DNA from: an uncultured Christensenellaceae bacterium
Lineage (GTDB): Bacteria > Bacillota > Clostridia > Christensenellales > UBA3700
Direction of reading: 5' to 3'
DNA: 64,000 bases
Assembly (NCBI GenBank): GCA_910588015.1
Contig: CAJUOK010000005.1
Coordinates: forward strand, 60,230 to 124,229
The position numbers and the translations under genes are program-made. The notes below the pieces were generated by a model. It saw only the letters and a list, made by a program, of their open reading frames with translations, searched no databases and had not been told where the DNA came from. Each line of letters opens with the position of its first letter. Position 1 is the first letter of the stretch. Below are positions 16,285 through 24,071 of the stretch, in pieces.

Positions 16285-17148
16285 TTACTTTCTTAACAAG
16301 AAATCATATTTTTTTACCATAAGTTTATAAAATTCTTTCGATTCTTTTTTTCCTTTAGATAAAGCCCTTAATTTTTCTCGTTTATTTTTTTCAAAGAAAA
16401 TTATTTTTATCTTTGTTTTCAACAAATATTTCCGTCTTCTTGTAGATAACGGCTTTTTATATATTTTAGCGCAAAACGCAGAATTACGGGCGATATAATA
16501 GCATCTAAATGGAGAATAATTAGTTACAATACACCACTTCCACAAAAACTTGCGCCGCTGCGGGTCTCCGAATTTGTGTATAATCGGAACAGTGCTCTGC
16601 ATTATCCTATATCCGTTGGATATCGTTCTAAAGCATATTTCTGTATCTACCCAATCTATAAACATCTCCGGCATATATCCGCCTATATTCTTCATTTTTT
16701 CAACGTCCGCCAAAGCCCCTGACGTAATGACGTCATTGACGTAGTGATTCTCAAAATTTTCTTTTACCTCTACGCCGTTGACCGTCATTACAGGCTGAGC
16801 CGCAATTATAGCCATTTTATCATCAGCCTTAATTAAATTCAACAAAGATTTTATAATTCCGTCGGAAGATACTGTATCTTGGTCCAACGTAAATATATAT
16901 GCGTAGTTATTTTCAATTGCATAATTGAGACCGTCCGATAGCGGACCTGCAACTCCGTAATTTTTGTCGTTTAATATTATTTCAACGCCTTTCGCTTCAC
17001 ATAAAGAAACTATTTTATCTCTATTTTCAGACGCATTTTCATATACAAGCAATTTGTCAACCTGATTAACTATGGCGTCTATATTCTGTTCCAACAAATC
17101 CAATTCCGGGTTATAGGTTGTTATTGTAGCTAAAACTTTGTCATTCAT
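16285..17148 (-). CDS. Family 2 glycosyltransferase, rhamnosyltransferase-like (original copy)
   Basis: 287 residues, same architecture as its tandem copy: TITTYNPELDLLEQNI at the N terminus, FTLDQDT metal site near residue 88, GGYMPEMFIDWVDTEICF in the middle, and a basic C terminus. It begins inside the end of rmlA (8-base overlap), which places it in the native arrangement rmlA-GT-rfbB. From residue 92 onward identity with the copy drops to about half. It is probably a rhamnosyltransferase fed by the adjacent dTDP-rhamnose genes; the linkage formed cannot be told. Confidence 0.9.
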   Translation of the reverse strand: MNDKVLATITTYNPELDLLEQNIDAIVNQVDKLLVYENASENRDKIVSLCEAKGVEIILNDKNYGVAGPLSDGLNYAIENNYAYIFTLDQDTVSSDGIIKSLLNLIKADDKMAIIAAQPVMTVNGVEVKENFENHYVNDVITSGALADVEKMKNIGGYMPEMFIDWVDTEICFRTISNGYRIMQSTVPIIHKFGDPQRRKFLWKWCIVTNYSPFRCYYIARNSAFCAKIYKKPLSTRRRKYLLKTKIKIIFFEKNKREKLRALSKGKKESKEFYKLMVKKYDFLLRK

Positions 17149-17181
17149 TTAAATTAACTACCCTCCTTAAATGTTCGCCAT
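16876..17181 (-). repeat. 306-base direct repeat, copy 1
   Basis: Identical to 15879-16184, offset 997 bases. In this copy the rmlA end continues into the intact rmlA gene, so this is the parental side of the duplication. Confidence 0.95.
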
Positions 17182-18019
17182 AAGGAGATTTTCCGTAACT
17201 TTCCGCGATTTTGCCAAGTTGTATTACGTCTATCCATTTGTTGTAAAAAGCTATCTCCTCCGGAGCGGAAATAGTAACGTCTTGACGTTGTGAAAGCACC
17301 CTAACAAATTCTGCCGCTTCAAATAGACTATCCATAGTACCAGTGTCAAGCCAAGCAAAGCCGCGGTCTAAAATTTGCACTGTTAAATCGCCTTCGTCCA
17401 AATACAAACGGTTGAGGTCTGTAATCTCAAGCTCTCCTCGCTTGGACGGCTTAATGGTTTTGGCAAATTCAACCGCGCGTTTGTCATAAAAATACAGCCC
17501 TGTTATGCAATAATTGGATTTTGGATTTTGAGGTTTTTCTTCAACTGACAGCACGTTGCCGTTTTTATCAAACTCCACGATACCAAAGCGCTCGGGGTCT
17601 TTTACCCCGTAGCCGAAGATTGTCGCCTTGCCATTCTCCGCGTTGAGTCTTGCTTCCATCAAATTCTTGTGAAAGCCGTGCCCATAAAAAATATTGTCTC
17701 CGAGAACCATTGCGCAAGGTTCTTCACCAATAAAATCAGCTCCCAAAATAAATGCTTGCGCAAGACCGTCTGGGGAGGGTTGAACACAGTAACTGAGTTT
17801 GATTCCAAATTGACTTCCGTCGCCCAAAAGCCTTTTGAAATTTGGCAAATCGGTTGGGGTAGAAATGATTAATATATCTTTTATTTCTGCCTGCATAAGA
17901 GTAGACAGTGGATAAAATATCATAGGTTTGTCATAAACAGGCAAAAGTTGTTTGCTTGTCACTTTAGTCAAAGGATACAACCGTGTACCTGAACCGCCTG
18001 CAAGTATTATACCTTTCAT
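17141..18019 (-). CDS. rfbA: Glucose-1-phosphate thymidylyltransferase
   Basis: First step of dTDP-L-rhamnose synthesis: joins glucose-1-phosphate and dTTP. 292 residues with the nucleotide-binding start KGIILAGGSGTRLYPLTKVT, YDKPMIFYPLSTLM, LGDNIFYGHGFH, VEEKPQNPKSNYCITGLYFYD and the C-terminal region AWLDTGTMDSLFEAAEFV. GGAGAATACTT precedes the ATG. It overlaps the next glycosyltransferase by 8 bases. Assignment is certain at the family level. Confidence 0.96.
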   Translation of the reverse strand: MKGIILAGGSGTRLYPLTKVTSKQLLPVYDKPMIFYPLSTLMQAEIKDILIISTPTDLPNFKRLLGDGSQFGIKLSYCVQPSPDGLAQAFILGADFIGEEPCAMVLGDNIFYGHGFHKNLMEARLNAENGKATIFGYGVKDPERFGIVEFDKNGNVLSVEEKPQNPKSNYCITGLYFYDKRAVEFAKTIKPSKRGELEITDLNRLYLDEGDLTVQILDRGFAWLDTGTMDSLFEAAEFVRVLSQRQDVTISAPEEIAFYNKWIDVIQLGKIAESYGKSPYGEHLRRVVNLNE

Positions 18020-18065
18020 AAGTATTCTCCTTATCTTTAATTATTGTAAAAAATCAATTTTATAG

Positions 18066-18989
18066 TTATAGTTTCTTTAATCTTATTACCCAACGAAAAA
18101 GATAATCTGCGCTTTTTCCTTTAGAAAACGCTTTATCACGCATCAAAATCTTACGCGCTTTTTTATCCGTCTTATAGTAACCTACTGCATATAATAACCT
18201 TTTTTGCTCTTCGTCAAGTCTATCGCCGTAAACATTCAACAGCATTCTGCATCTTTCGCTACGGATAGAATCACTCGAACCCAAAAAGCGTTTTACGCGT
18301 TTTATAAAACTTTTAACTTTACCTATCGACTGCTCGCCAACGACGTTATTTTGATGTTGGCGGTAAAACATAGTAGGATTTTCATCGTAAATCAATTCCC
18401 CAAACATTGCCGTCAACAAATCCGCTATTCTGTCGTGCATTATTACAAGATTACTATCCATATCATATTTTATAAATTCGTTTCTTGCAATATCATTAAA
18501 CACTTGCGTACAACCGTTGGATACGTTGTAAACCAAAATATGCGCAAGGTCGGTGTACATTTTTTCCGTATTCATAACGCCTATTTGATTCAATTCGGCG
18601 TCCGTCACCATAACGTTGCTTGTATACAATAGCGGAACGTCTTGATTTGACCGCGACTGTAAAGTCGTCAAAGCGCGCTCTAATTTATCTTGATACCAAA
18701 CGTCGTCTTGGTCGCAAAACGCATAATAATCCGACGCTTCGCAATTTTTCAATAAATGCCAAAAGCTTTTTGCCGGCTTCAAATTCTCTCCCGTATAATA
18801 AGTTACTACATTATCGTATTTTGTTGCATATTCGTCAAGAATAGCAAGCGTCGAATCTTTGGAACCGTCATCTCGCACTTTAATTTTAAGTTCTGTATCG
18901 GTAGGCAATTTTTGAGCAAGTATGCTGTCGAGTTGCTCGCGTAAAAATTTTTCGCCGTTATACGTGGACATCAATACCGTTAAGCGCAT
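18066..18989 (-). CDS. Family 2 glycosyltransferase (rhamnosyltransferase-type)
   Basis: 307 residues. GT-A features: LMSTYNGEKFLREQLDSI, VRDDGSKDSTLAILDEY, and ASDYYAFCDQDDVWYQDKL with the metal-binding Asp pair near residue 97. The LMSTYNG...LREQLDSI start and FCDQDDVW block are typical of RgpB/RgpF-like alpha-L-rhamnosyltransferases. The start overlaps the EpsG-like gene by 10 bases and follows AAAGGAGAT. It works in the cytoplasm on the lipid-linked repeat unit. Confidence 0.9.
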   Translation of the reverse strand: MRLTVLMSTYNGEKFLREQLDSILAQKLPTDTELKIKVRDDGSKDSTLAILDEYATKYDNVVTYYTGENLKPAKSFWHLLKNCEASDYYAFCDQDDVWYQDKLERALTTLQSRSNQDVPLLYTSNVMVTDAELNQIGVMNTEKMYTDLAHILVYNVSNGCTQVFNDIARNEFIKYDMDSNLVIMHDRIADLLTAMFGELIYDENPTMFYRQHQNNVVGEQSIGKVKSFIKRVKRFLGSSDSIRSERCRMLLNVYGDRLDEEQKRLLYAVGYYKTDKKARKILMRDKAFSKGKSADYLFRWVIRLKKL

Positions 18990-20203
18990 TTTATCTCCTT
19001 TTTATGCTGTTCTTTATGAAACGATAGCATTTTCTTCACAGCAAAACTTATAAACAAACAAATCAAAATTACAATAAAGTACTGTCCAATTTCTCCAAGA
19101 TTTATATGTGTATAAATCAAATTATACTCCATTACGGAACCTATAATCTTCTTGGCTTCATAACGTAACAAATCCGTACCAAGCCAACCGCCGACCAAAA
19201 GGAGCAGAGCCGCCAACGTCACGTCGTTAGCCTCCGTACTCTTCTTTAAATTCTCATATAACAATGTCAATCCAATCGTATCCAAAACGAGTATATTTCT
19301 GAAAATACGATTGAAATTATTGTTGATAAAACAAAAAGGTAAAAATAATCCAACAATAATTTCAATTTTTAATATTAAATTGATTTTAGCTTTTGAGGTT
19401 TCATTCGTTATTTTATTGTTATACCAATATAACGGTATCAATCCAAGCATATGCAATGCCATAACTGCCCAAAATCCGTAACTAATAGTGCCGTCAAAAT
19501 ATCCCGAGCCGCGCTTCAAAAATTTAACTATCGCGTCGATAATCTGCGGCAGTATCGGTTGAATAAGTAAACATATCACAAACAAACTTGCTGCAAGCAA
19601 AAAAATTCTTTGATAGCCAATTTTTGTTTTTACGATTTTTATCAATAATAAACTTAAAAATAACCAAGAAAGAACGTGTATGCTCCCCGCAATAGAAATG
19701 CAAATTATGTATTTAATAATCGATAATTTCGATTTGTCTAATAAATATCTAGTTGCAAACAATATGATAAATTGAATAATGCAATTTCTTAATTGAATTG
19801 TGTCAAAAAAGAAAATATAGGACATATATAAACCAATTATAATATTGGGATTAACTTTATAATATTTTATAGACGAAGTAAAAAGAATCAAGCATACAAA
19901 GGTTAGAATAATTCTAAAAGCATAAAAATTCAATCCCATTTTACTTGCGCAAAACATCAAAAACGTATAGCCTTTTTCCATATATGTCGCAGCAAACGCG
20001 CTTTTCAAATTAGATGAATTCCCGACTAATTCATAAGTTAGTCTGTATACTTCAATATCAGGTCCGAAATAATTAAACGTCATTAATATAAAAACAACAA
20101 CTAAAGCAACGGCATATAGCGCATTGCTTTTCCTTTTACGAATACCCCAAACAATATTAAGGGCGCATATTAAATAAAATATTAGATATGCAATTGTTGT
20201 CAT
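18980..20203 (-). CDS. EpsG-like polysaccharide polymerase (Wzy type)
   Basis: 407-residue polytopic membrane protein. It has the EpsG family profile: an N-terminal helix, a short basic loop (GIRKRKSNALY), the region FNYFGPDIEVYRLTYELV, and a later FDTIQLRNCIIQFIILFATRY segment typical of EpsG/Wzy polymerases. About ten hydrophobic helices follow. It is expected to join repeat units on the outer face of the membrane. There is no good ribosome site at the ATG, so translation may depend on the preceding gene. It is AT-rich compared with the rml genes. Confidence 0.82.
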   Translation of the reverse strand: MTTIAYLIFYLICALNIVWGIRKRKSNALYAVALVVVFILMTFNYFGPDIEVYRLTYELVGNSSNLKSAFAATYMEKGYTFLMFCASKMGLNFYAFRIILTFVCLILFTSSIKYYKVNPNIIIGLYMSYIFFFDTIQLRNCIIQFIILFATRYLLDKSKLSIIKYIICISIAGSIHVLSWLFLSLLLIKIVKTKIGYQRIFLLAASLFVICLLIQPILPQIIDAIVKFLKRGSGYFDGTISYGFWAVMALHMLGLIPLYWYNNKITNETSKAKINLILKIEIIVGLFLPFCFINNNFNRIFRNILVLDTIGLTLLYENLKKSTEANDVTLAALLLLVGGWLGTDLLRYEAKKIIGSVMEYNLIYTHINLGEIGQYFIVILICLFISFAVKKMLSFHKEQHKKEIKCA

Positions 20204-20222
20204 ACAGTCTTTGTGTATATAT

Positions 20223-20624
20223 TTATTCCTTTAATTGTGCTTTTATATTTGACGAACAAATATTAGGAGTTCTACTCAACGTTTGGACTTTTTTCCCATT
20301 CTCAACACACCAATTCGCCGCGTCAACAAATCCCTTATGCAATTGGTCTCCGCCTCTGGCAAAAATATCGAAATCTATATTCTTGATATCGTCGGCTATC
20401 TGAGCGTAAGGCACAACTTCGTCGACATAACGAATTGCCTTAATGATTTCCATTCTTTGTTCCAATGAATATAAAAGAGTTGCATCAGGCTTGTTTTTGT
20501 GTATTTCCTCATCCCTCTGCACCGCTACAATAAGATAATCGCCGCAATCTTTAGCTCTTTCCAACAACTTCAAATGTCCGTAATGGAAATAATCAAAAAC
20601 TCCTACTGTCAAAACTTTTTTCAT
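20223..20624 (-). CDS. TagD-like cytidylyltransferase
   Basis: 133 residues of the small nucleotidyltransferase (HxGH) family: VGVFDYFHYGHLKLLERAKD with both histidines, VAVQRDEEI, SLEQRMEIIKAIRYVDEVVPY and SRTPNICSSNIK, the C-terminal TSxI-like block. The nearest known function is glycerol-3-phosphate cytidylyltransferase (TagD), giving CDP-glycerol. It overlaps the IspD-like gene by 4 bases and is one step from licD, so it likely makes a CDP-activated group for polymer decoration. The exact substrate is unproven. Confidence 0.88.
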   Translation of the reverse strand: MKKVLTVGVFDYFHYGHLKLLERAKDCGDYLIVAVQRDEEIHKNKPDATLLYSLEQRMEIIKAIRYVDEVVPYAQIADDIKNIDFDIFARGGDQLHKGFVDAANWCVENGKKVQTLSRTPNICSSNIKAQLKE

Positions 20625-21328
20625 TTTGCGTTTCCTTTATAATTTTCCGATTTTGCATCAGGACAGTCGGAGCATTTTTTATTTGCTCTCTTATTCTTGA
20701 ATTCCATATACATTCTCATAAAATCCAAATCGTGATGGTAAGTCAATTTATAGTTATCGGGAAAATCAAAATATTTATAAAGACTCGTTCCTTTCGGCAA
20801 CTGCTGATATGCTTCCACGAGAGGACTGTAGGGGTCAAAATATTTTTGAATCAAATCGAATTTGAAAGCTTCGGGAGATTGCAATATATAATATCTGCTC
20901 CTATCGCATTCCAAAAAGTCAAGACAGCCCAAAGAGTCTACTATTCTCTGACAAGTCGCAACCGTATCGTATTCGTCTAATTTTTCCATATAAATCGAAA
21001 TTAGTTGAGACGTAACAAACGGACGCATAGCGTCAAACACCATAAGCTTGTCACAATCATATCGCGATTTTATATACTCGATTCCGTTCTTGAAAGAAAT
21101 GTTTCTTTCCGCTCCGCCAATGCATACGTCAACGTCATATCTTTCCTTAAACCAATCGACGTACTCTTCTGCGCAAACAACTACCGTCCTATCAATTGAT
21201 TCGCATTGAGTCGTAACGTCAACCACATATTCGACAACAGGTTTTCCTAAAAGATTTTGGTATTGTTTTGGCGTTTCCGCGCCGAATCTCTTTCCTACGC
21301 CGCCCGATAAAATCATTGCTATGTTCAC
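20621..21328 (-). CDS. IspD/TarI-like cytidylyltransferase
   Basis: 235 residues with the IspD fold: AMILSGGVGKRFGAETPKQYQNL (nucleotide loop and PKQ), VVCAEEY, CIGGAERNISFKNGIEYI, the FDAMRPFV block equal to the usual DAARP, and TCQRIVDSLG. In a polysaccharide locus this family usually makes CDP-ribitol (TarI) or a related CDP-polyol, not the isoprenoid precursor. No TarJ-type reductase is adjacent. The C terminus ends in an unusual Cys-containing, charged tail (KKCSDCPDAKSENYK). It overlaps licD by 4 bases and the TagD-like gene by 4 bases. Confidence 0.85.
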   Translation of the reverse strand: MNIAMILSGGVGKRFGAETPKQYQNLLGKPVVEYVVDVTTQCESIDRTVVVCAEEYVDWFKERYDVDVCIGGAERNISFKNGIEYIKSRYDCDKLMVFDAMRPFVTSQLISIYMEKLDEYDTVATCQRIVDSLGCLDFLECDRSRYYILQSPEAFKFDLIQKYFDPYSPLVEAYQQLPKGTSLYKYFDFPDNYKLTYHHDLDFMRMYMEFKNKRANKKCSDCPDAKSENYKGNAK

Positions 21329-22164
21329 TGTTCTTTATCCTCGCTTCCCGATTTATCGTACAATTCATATCCGTGCGTAAGAACCCTTTTTTCTTCAGGA
21401 GGCAATTGCATATAGTCTCCGTAATACTGCTTAAGAAATTTATCCCAATTTTTTGGCGCTTTTAATTTTAGATTTTCGAAATCCATCATTTCATAATCCT
21501 CAAACATTTCTTTTTTAAGCATTATACGTTTATCGCCTATCTCGTCTATAAACTCGCCGACATATTCGCTCTCTTCATATGGCAATGACATTACAATAGC
21601 TCTCAACTTTTTATGAATTTTTTTAGCTCCGTACATTTTTGCTATAACTCTTAAACACGCTATTGCAAAATTTTTGGCAAAAGACCGATTCTTTCTCCAA
21701 GGCTTCACCAACAAAGACAGATTAAGCGTTATCCACTTATTGCATTTTTTCATATGCTTTTTTGCCTGCTCAACGCTATTTCCCAATCCGTCAACGGGGA
21801 ATATGTCAACAAACAACCCCATCTCAACTCCGGCATAACCGCCCGATTCTATAAGCACGGTTTGCGTATCTATCAGTTTGGCAAACGGATAAAGGTAGTT
21901 ATTATCGAGTTCGTGCGATAAAAGCTTATATCTTCCTGAATTTCCTTGCGCTCTGAATATTTCAATTAGTTTATCGTATTCAGGTCTAGATAAATACATA
22001 TCAATATCGTCATCCCAAGGAATATAGCCTTTATGTCTAACTGCGCCAAGCAAAGTGCCGCCTGACATAAATAACGTCAAGCCGTTTTCTTGACAAATCT
22101 TATCTAAATATTCGGCTATCGACAAAAGCCTGCTTTTCATTTCTTCTATATGAATTTCTCGCAT
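21325..22164 (-). CDS. LicD-family phosphotransferase
   Basis: 279 residues. The LicD nucleotidyltransferase core is clear: LFMSGGTLLGAVRHKGYIPWDDDIDMYL at about residues 31-58, with the catalytic Asp pair in DDDID, then PFAKLIDTQTVL and FVDIFPVDGLG. The family transfers phosphocholine or another phosphorylated group from a CDP donor to glycans or teichoic acids. The two cytidylyltransferase genes immediately downstream, each overlapping by 4 bases, would supply such donors. Ribosome site GAGAGGAATT. It is the first gene after loaP. Confidence 0.9.
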   Translation of the reverse strand: MREIHIEEMKSRLLSIAEYLDKICQENGLTLFMSGGTLLGAVRHKGYIPWDDDIDMYLSRPEYDKLIEIFRAQGNSGRYKLLSHELDNNYLYPFAKLIDTQTVLIESGGYAGVEMGLFVDIFPVDGLGNSVEQAKKHMKKCNKWITLNLSLLVKPWRKNRSFAKNFAIACLRVIAKMYGAKKIHKKLRAIVMSLPYEESEYVGEFIDEIGDKRIMLKKEMFEDYEMMDFENLKLKAPKNWDKFLKQYYGDYMQLPPEEKRVLTHGYELYDKSGSEDKEQ

Positions 22165-22206
22165 AATTCCTCTCTTTCATTTTTTACAATAACTTGAAAA
22201 ACTAAT

Positions 22207-22244
22207 TTCCTCAGATTTAGGAATTATGTTCACGTTATAACGTG
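22207..22244 (-). promoter_or_regulatory. Leader hairpins between loaP and licD
   Basis: A 5-bp stem with 7-base loop (22207-22211 with 22219-22223) and a perfect 14-base palindrome CACGTTATAACGTG (22231-22244) lie in the 160-base untranslated gap between loaP and licD. LoaP proteins are known to need an RNA hairpin in the leader of the genes they control, so this is where such an element is expected. The match to the published element was not tested. Confidence 0.4.
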
Positions 22245-22324
22245 TAAAATGGGTTTTCAATTATTGACTGAAATATGACTTTCCTGTATTCCGCGCAACT
22301 TATAATAAAAGTCCGTTTTATGCT

Positions 22325-22885
22325 CTATACTTTTTTTATTATTTCTAGCGCGACGTCGGCAAATACCGCTTTGCCGAACATCTCAAATTCCACTTTAGCG
22401 CAGTGGTTGTGTCTATTAATATATTTTATATCGCATTCGTGACCTATCAACGGTCCGTTTTCGATAATTATTTTATCGCCTGCGATAAATCCTTTAGAAT
22501 GCTCAAGACAACGCTTGCCTTTGAATAAATACTCAAATCTTCTGCGTTCTTCTAACTTAACGGCTATATCGCCTAATTCACCGTAACTCAACAATCTTAT
22601 TATGTCTGTCGAACTATATATAAATTGACTGAAGAATTTTAGAAATTCAGTCGATTCCATATCTGTTTCGACAAAAACGTAACCCGGAAATAACGGACGT
22701 TTACGATACTGACTTCCCATCTCTCTCAATTTTTTATTTCTGTAATAATATTCAGATTCGGGAATAAACAATTCGACGTTGTAATCTAATTTATTTGCTT
22801 TTACAAAATCCGTAACGTCCCTTATTACTCGCCTTTCCGAATTCGTGCGAACAAACAGAACGTACCACCAATACGGCTCTTCCAT
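22325..22885 (-). CDS. loaP: NusG-paralogue antiterminator of the LoaP type
   Basis: 186 residues. The NGN domain is recognisable: WWYVLFVRTNSERRV at the N terminus and YRKRPLFPGYVFVETDMES near residue 62, followed by a KOW domain (FIAGDKIIIENGPLIGHECDIKYINRHNHCAKV). It is longer and more divergent than housekeeping NusG and lies in a polysaccharide operon, as LoaP and UpxY proteins do. It is expected to bind RNA polymerase and stop premature termination in the 17-kb stretch downstream. The start ATG at 22885 has AAGGAG 11 bases upstream; a closer ATG is out of frame. Confidence 0.88.
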   Translation of the reverse strand: MEEPYWWYVLFVRTNSERRVIRDVTDFVKANKLDYNVELFIPESEYYYRNKKLREMGSQYRKRPLFPGYVFVETDMESTEFLKFFSQFIYSSTDIIRLLSYGELGDIAVKLEERRRFEYLFKGKRCLEHSKGFIAGDKIIIENGPLIGHECDIKYINRHNHCAKVEFEMFGKAVFADVALEIIKKV

Positions 22886-23090
22886 TTTGCATTATACTCC
22901 TTATAATATGCGCAAACAAAAAGGTATCCCTTGTCTCGCATAAAAACGCGTTACCGTCCTTTAAAATATTTCCACTTTCACGCTTGCCGAGACAAATTCC
23001 TACGAGCAATAGTTACGGTTTCTTAATATACGCAACTCCTAAAAATGCTACATATTTTTAACATAATAATAGTTGCCGTTAGTCACTTAC
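22886..23090 (-). promoter_or_regulatory. Structured leader of loaP
   Basis: About 200 bases between the predicted start of transcription and loaP. It contains a perfect 8-base closing stem, TTGTCTCG with CGAGACAA (plus-strand 22931-22938 and 22988-22995), enclosing 49 bases. It also has two related words, CGTAAC and GGTAAC, and, just after the stem, AAGG-GATA-CCTT followed by TTTG, which could form a weak terminator. The layout suggests attenuation or autoregulation. No known riboswitch class was recognised. Confidence 0.5.
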
Positions 23091-23119
23091 AATATAACAA
23101 AATAACGCGTTAAAAGCAA
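23091..23119 (-). promoter_or_regulatory. Promoter upstream of loaP
   Basis: Minus strand: TTGCTT (23114-23119), 17-base spacer, TATATT (23091-23096) with a TG one base before the -10 box (extended -10). It gives loaP and the genes downstream a start site separate from the aminotransferase promoter. Confidence 0.62.
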
Positions 23120-23217
23120 GTGTTTCCATAAACATATTTGAAAGTCGGAAAACAGCTTGATTTTGCATTTCTACGTCAAATTATTACGCTGTTATTTCAT
23201 TCATAGCAGGTCGATTG

Positions 23218-24060
23218 TCAGTTTTTGACCTCCTTGGGCTTTTGCCTCATCAACTTCAAAAACACAAATTTTCTTATACGGTTTGGCATAAGCACTTGAA
23301 TGATATATCTCATCAAACAACTTTTTCTATATTGGCTTTTATTGATAATTTTATTATTCAGCATAAACTTAAATAAATCGCGTTCGCTGTTATAATATTT
23401 CTTTCCGCCTCTGCGATAAAAAGTATCTTCGTTTATTCTAGCGTAAACCAAATTTTCTTTTATATTGGCGAACTTACATCCCGCAAGATACATTCTTACC
23501 CACAAATAGCTGTCTTCGTTATAAAACCAATGCAAATAGCCTCCTGCTTTTTCCACTTGACTTTTTTTGAACATAACCGTCATATGATTAAAAGGACATC
23601 TTTTTTTGAGATATTCGCAAATCTCGTTATGCTCCTGCGGCACGTCTCTGACGCTGACCACGTTGCTTTCATCTCCGATAAATTCGGCAATATCGCTACC
23701 TACTATCGAAAGCTCGCCGTCATTTTCAAACATAGCAAGTTGTTTTTCGAATCTGCTCTCCACCGCGATATCGTCGCTGTCCATTCTTGCAACCAACTCG
23801 TATTTACAATACTTCATTCCTTCTTTGAGCGCGTTTCCCAAACCGACGTTTTGCTCCAACGGATATATCTCAATCAAATCAACGTATTCTTTTTGCAAAT
23901 CGTTTAGCGCTTGCAATGTGTCGTCCGGTACAGGACCGTCTACAACGATAACCACTTGAGAAGGTCTCGCTGTCTGTTCGACTATACTTTTAACTGCCGT
24001 CTTAACATTTTCTGCAACGTCGTTTTTATAAACGGACATCAAAACGCTGAACTCTTGCAT
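23218..24060 (-). CDS. Family 2 glycosyltransferase
   Basis: 280 residues. GT-A blocks: SVLMSVYKNDVAENVKTAVKSI, VVIVVDGPVPDDTLQAL, NVGLGNALKEGMKYCKYELVARMDSDDIA with the metal-binding Asp pair near 95, and YNEDSYLWVRMYLAG, a common acceptor-side motif. The final 30 residues are basic. It starts 11 bases after the initiating sugar transferase gene, so it probably adds the second sugar of the repeat unit. The gene is followed by a 332-base gap with the loaP promoter and leader. Confidence 0.9.
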   Translation of the reverse strand: MQEFSVLMSVYKNDVAENVKTAVKSIVEQTARPSQVVIVVDGPVPDDTLQALNDLQKEYVDLIEIYPLEQNVGLGNALKEGMKYCKYELVARMDSDDIAVESRFEKQLAMFENDGELSIVGSDIAEFIGDESNVVSVRDVPQEHNEICEYLKKRCPFNHMTVMFKKSQVEKAGGYLHWFYNEDSYLWVRMYLAGCKFANIKENLVYARINEDTFYRRGGKKYYNSERDLFKFMLNNKIINKSQYRKSCLMRYIIQVLMPNRIRKFVFLKLMRQKPKEVKN

Positions 24061-24071
24061 ATTTTCTCAAG

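Noticed and set aside
15294..17148. Insertion-sequence-mediated duplication of the glycosyltransferase
   Set aside because: No inverted repeats or transposase remnants flank the unit; the junction is a simple rmlA-end/rfbB-start joint with a few shared bases.
22886..23090. Known riboswitch in the loaP leader (cyclic-di-GMP type was considered)
   Set aside because: The conserved core words of that class and of other common classes are not present; only generic stems are seen.
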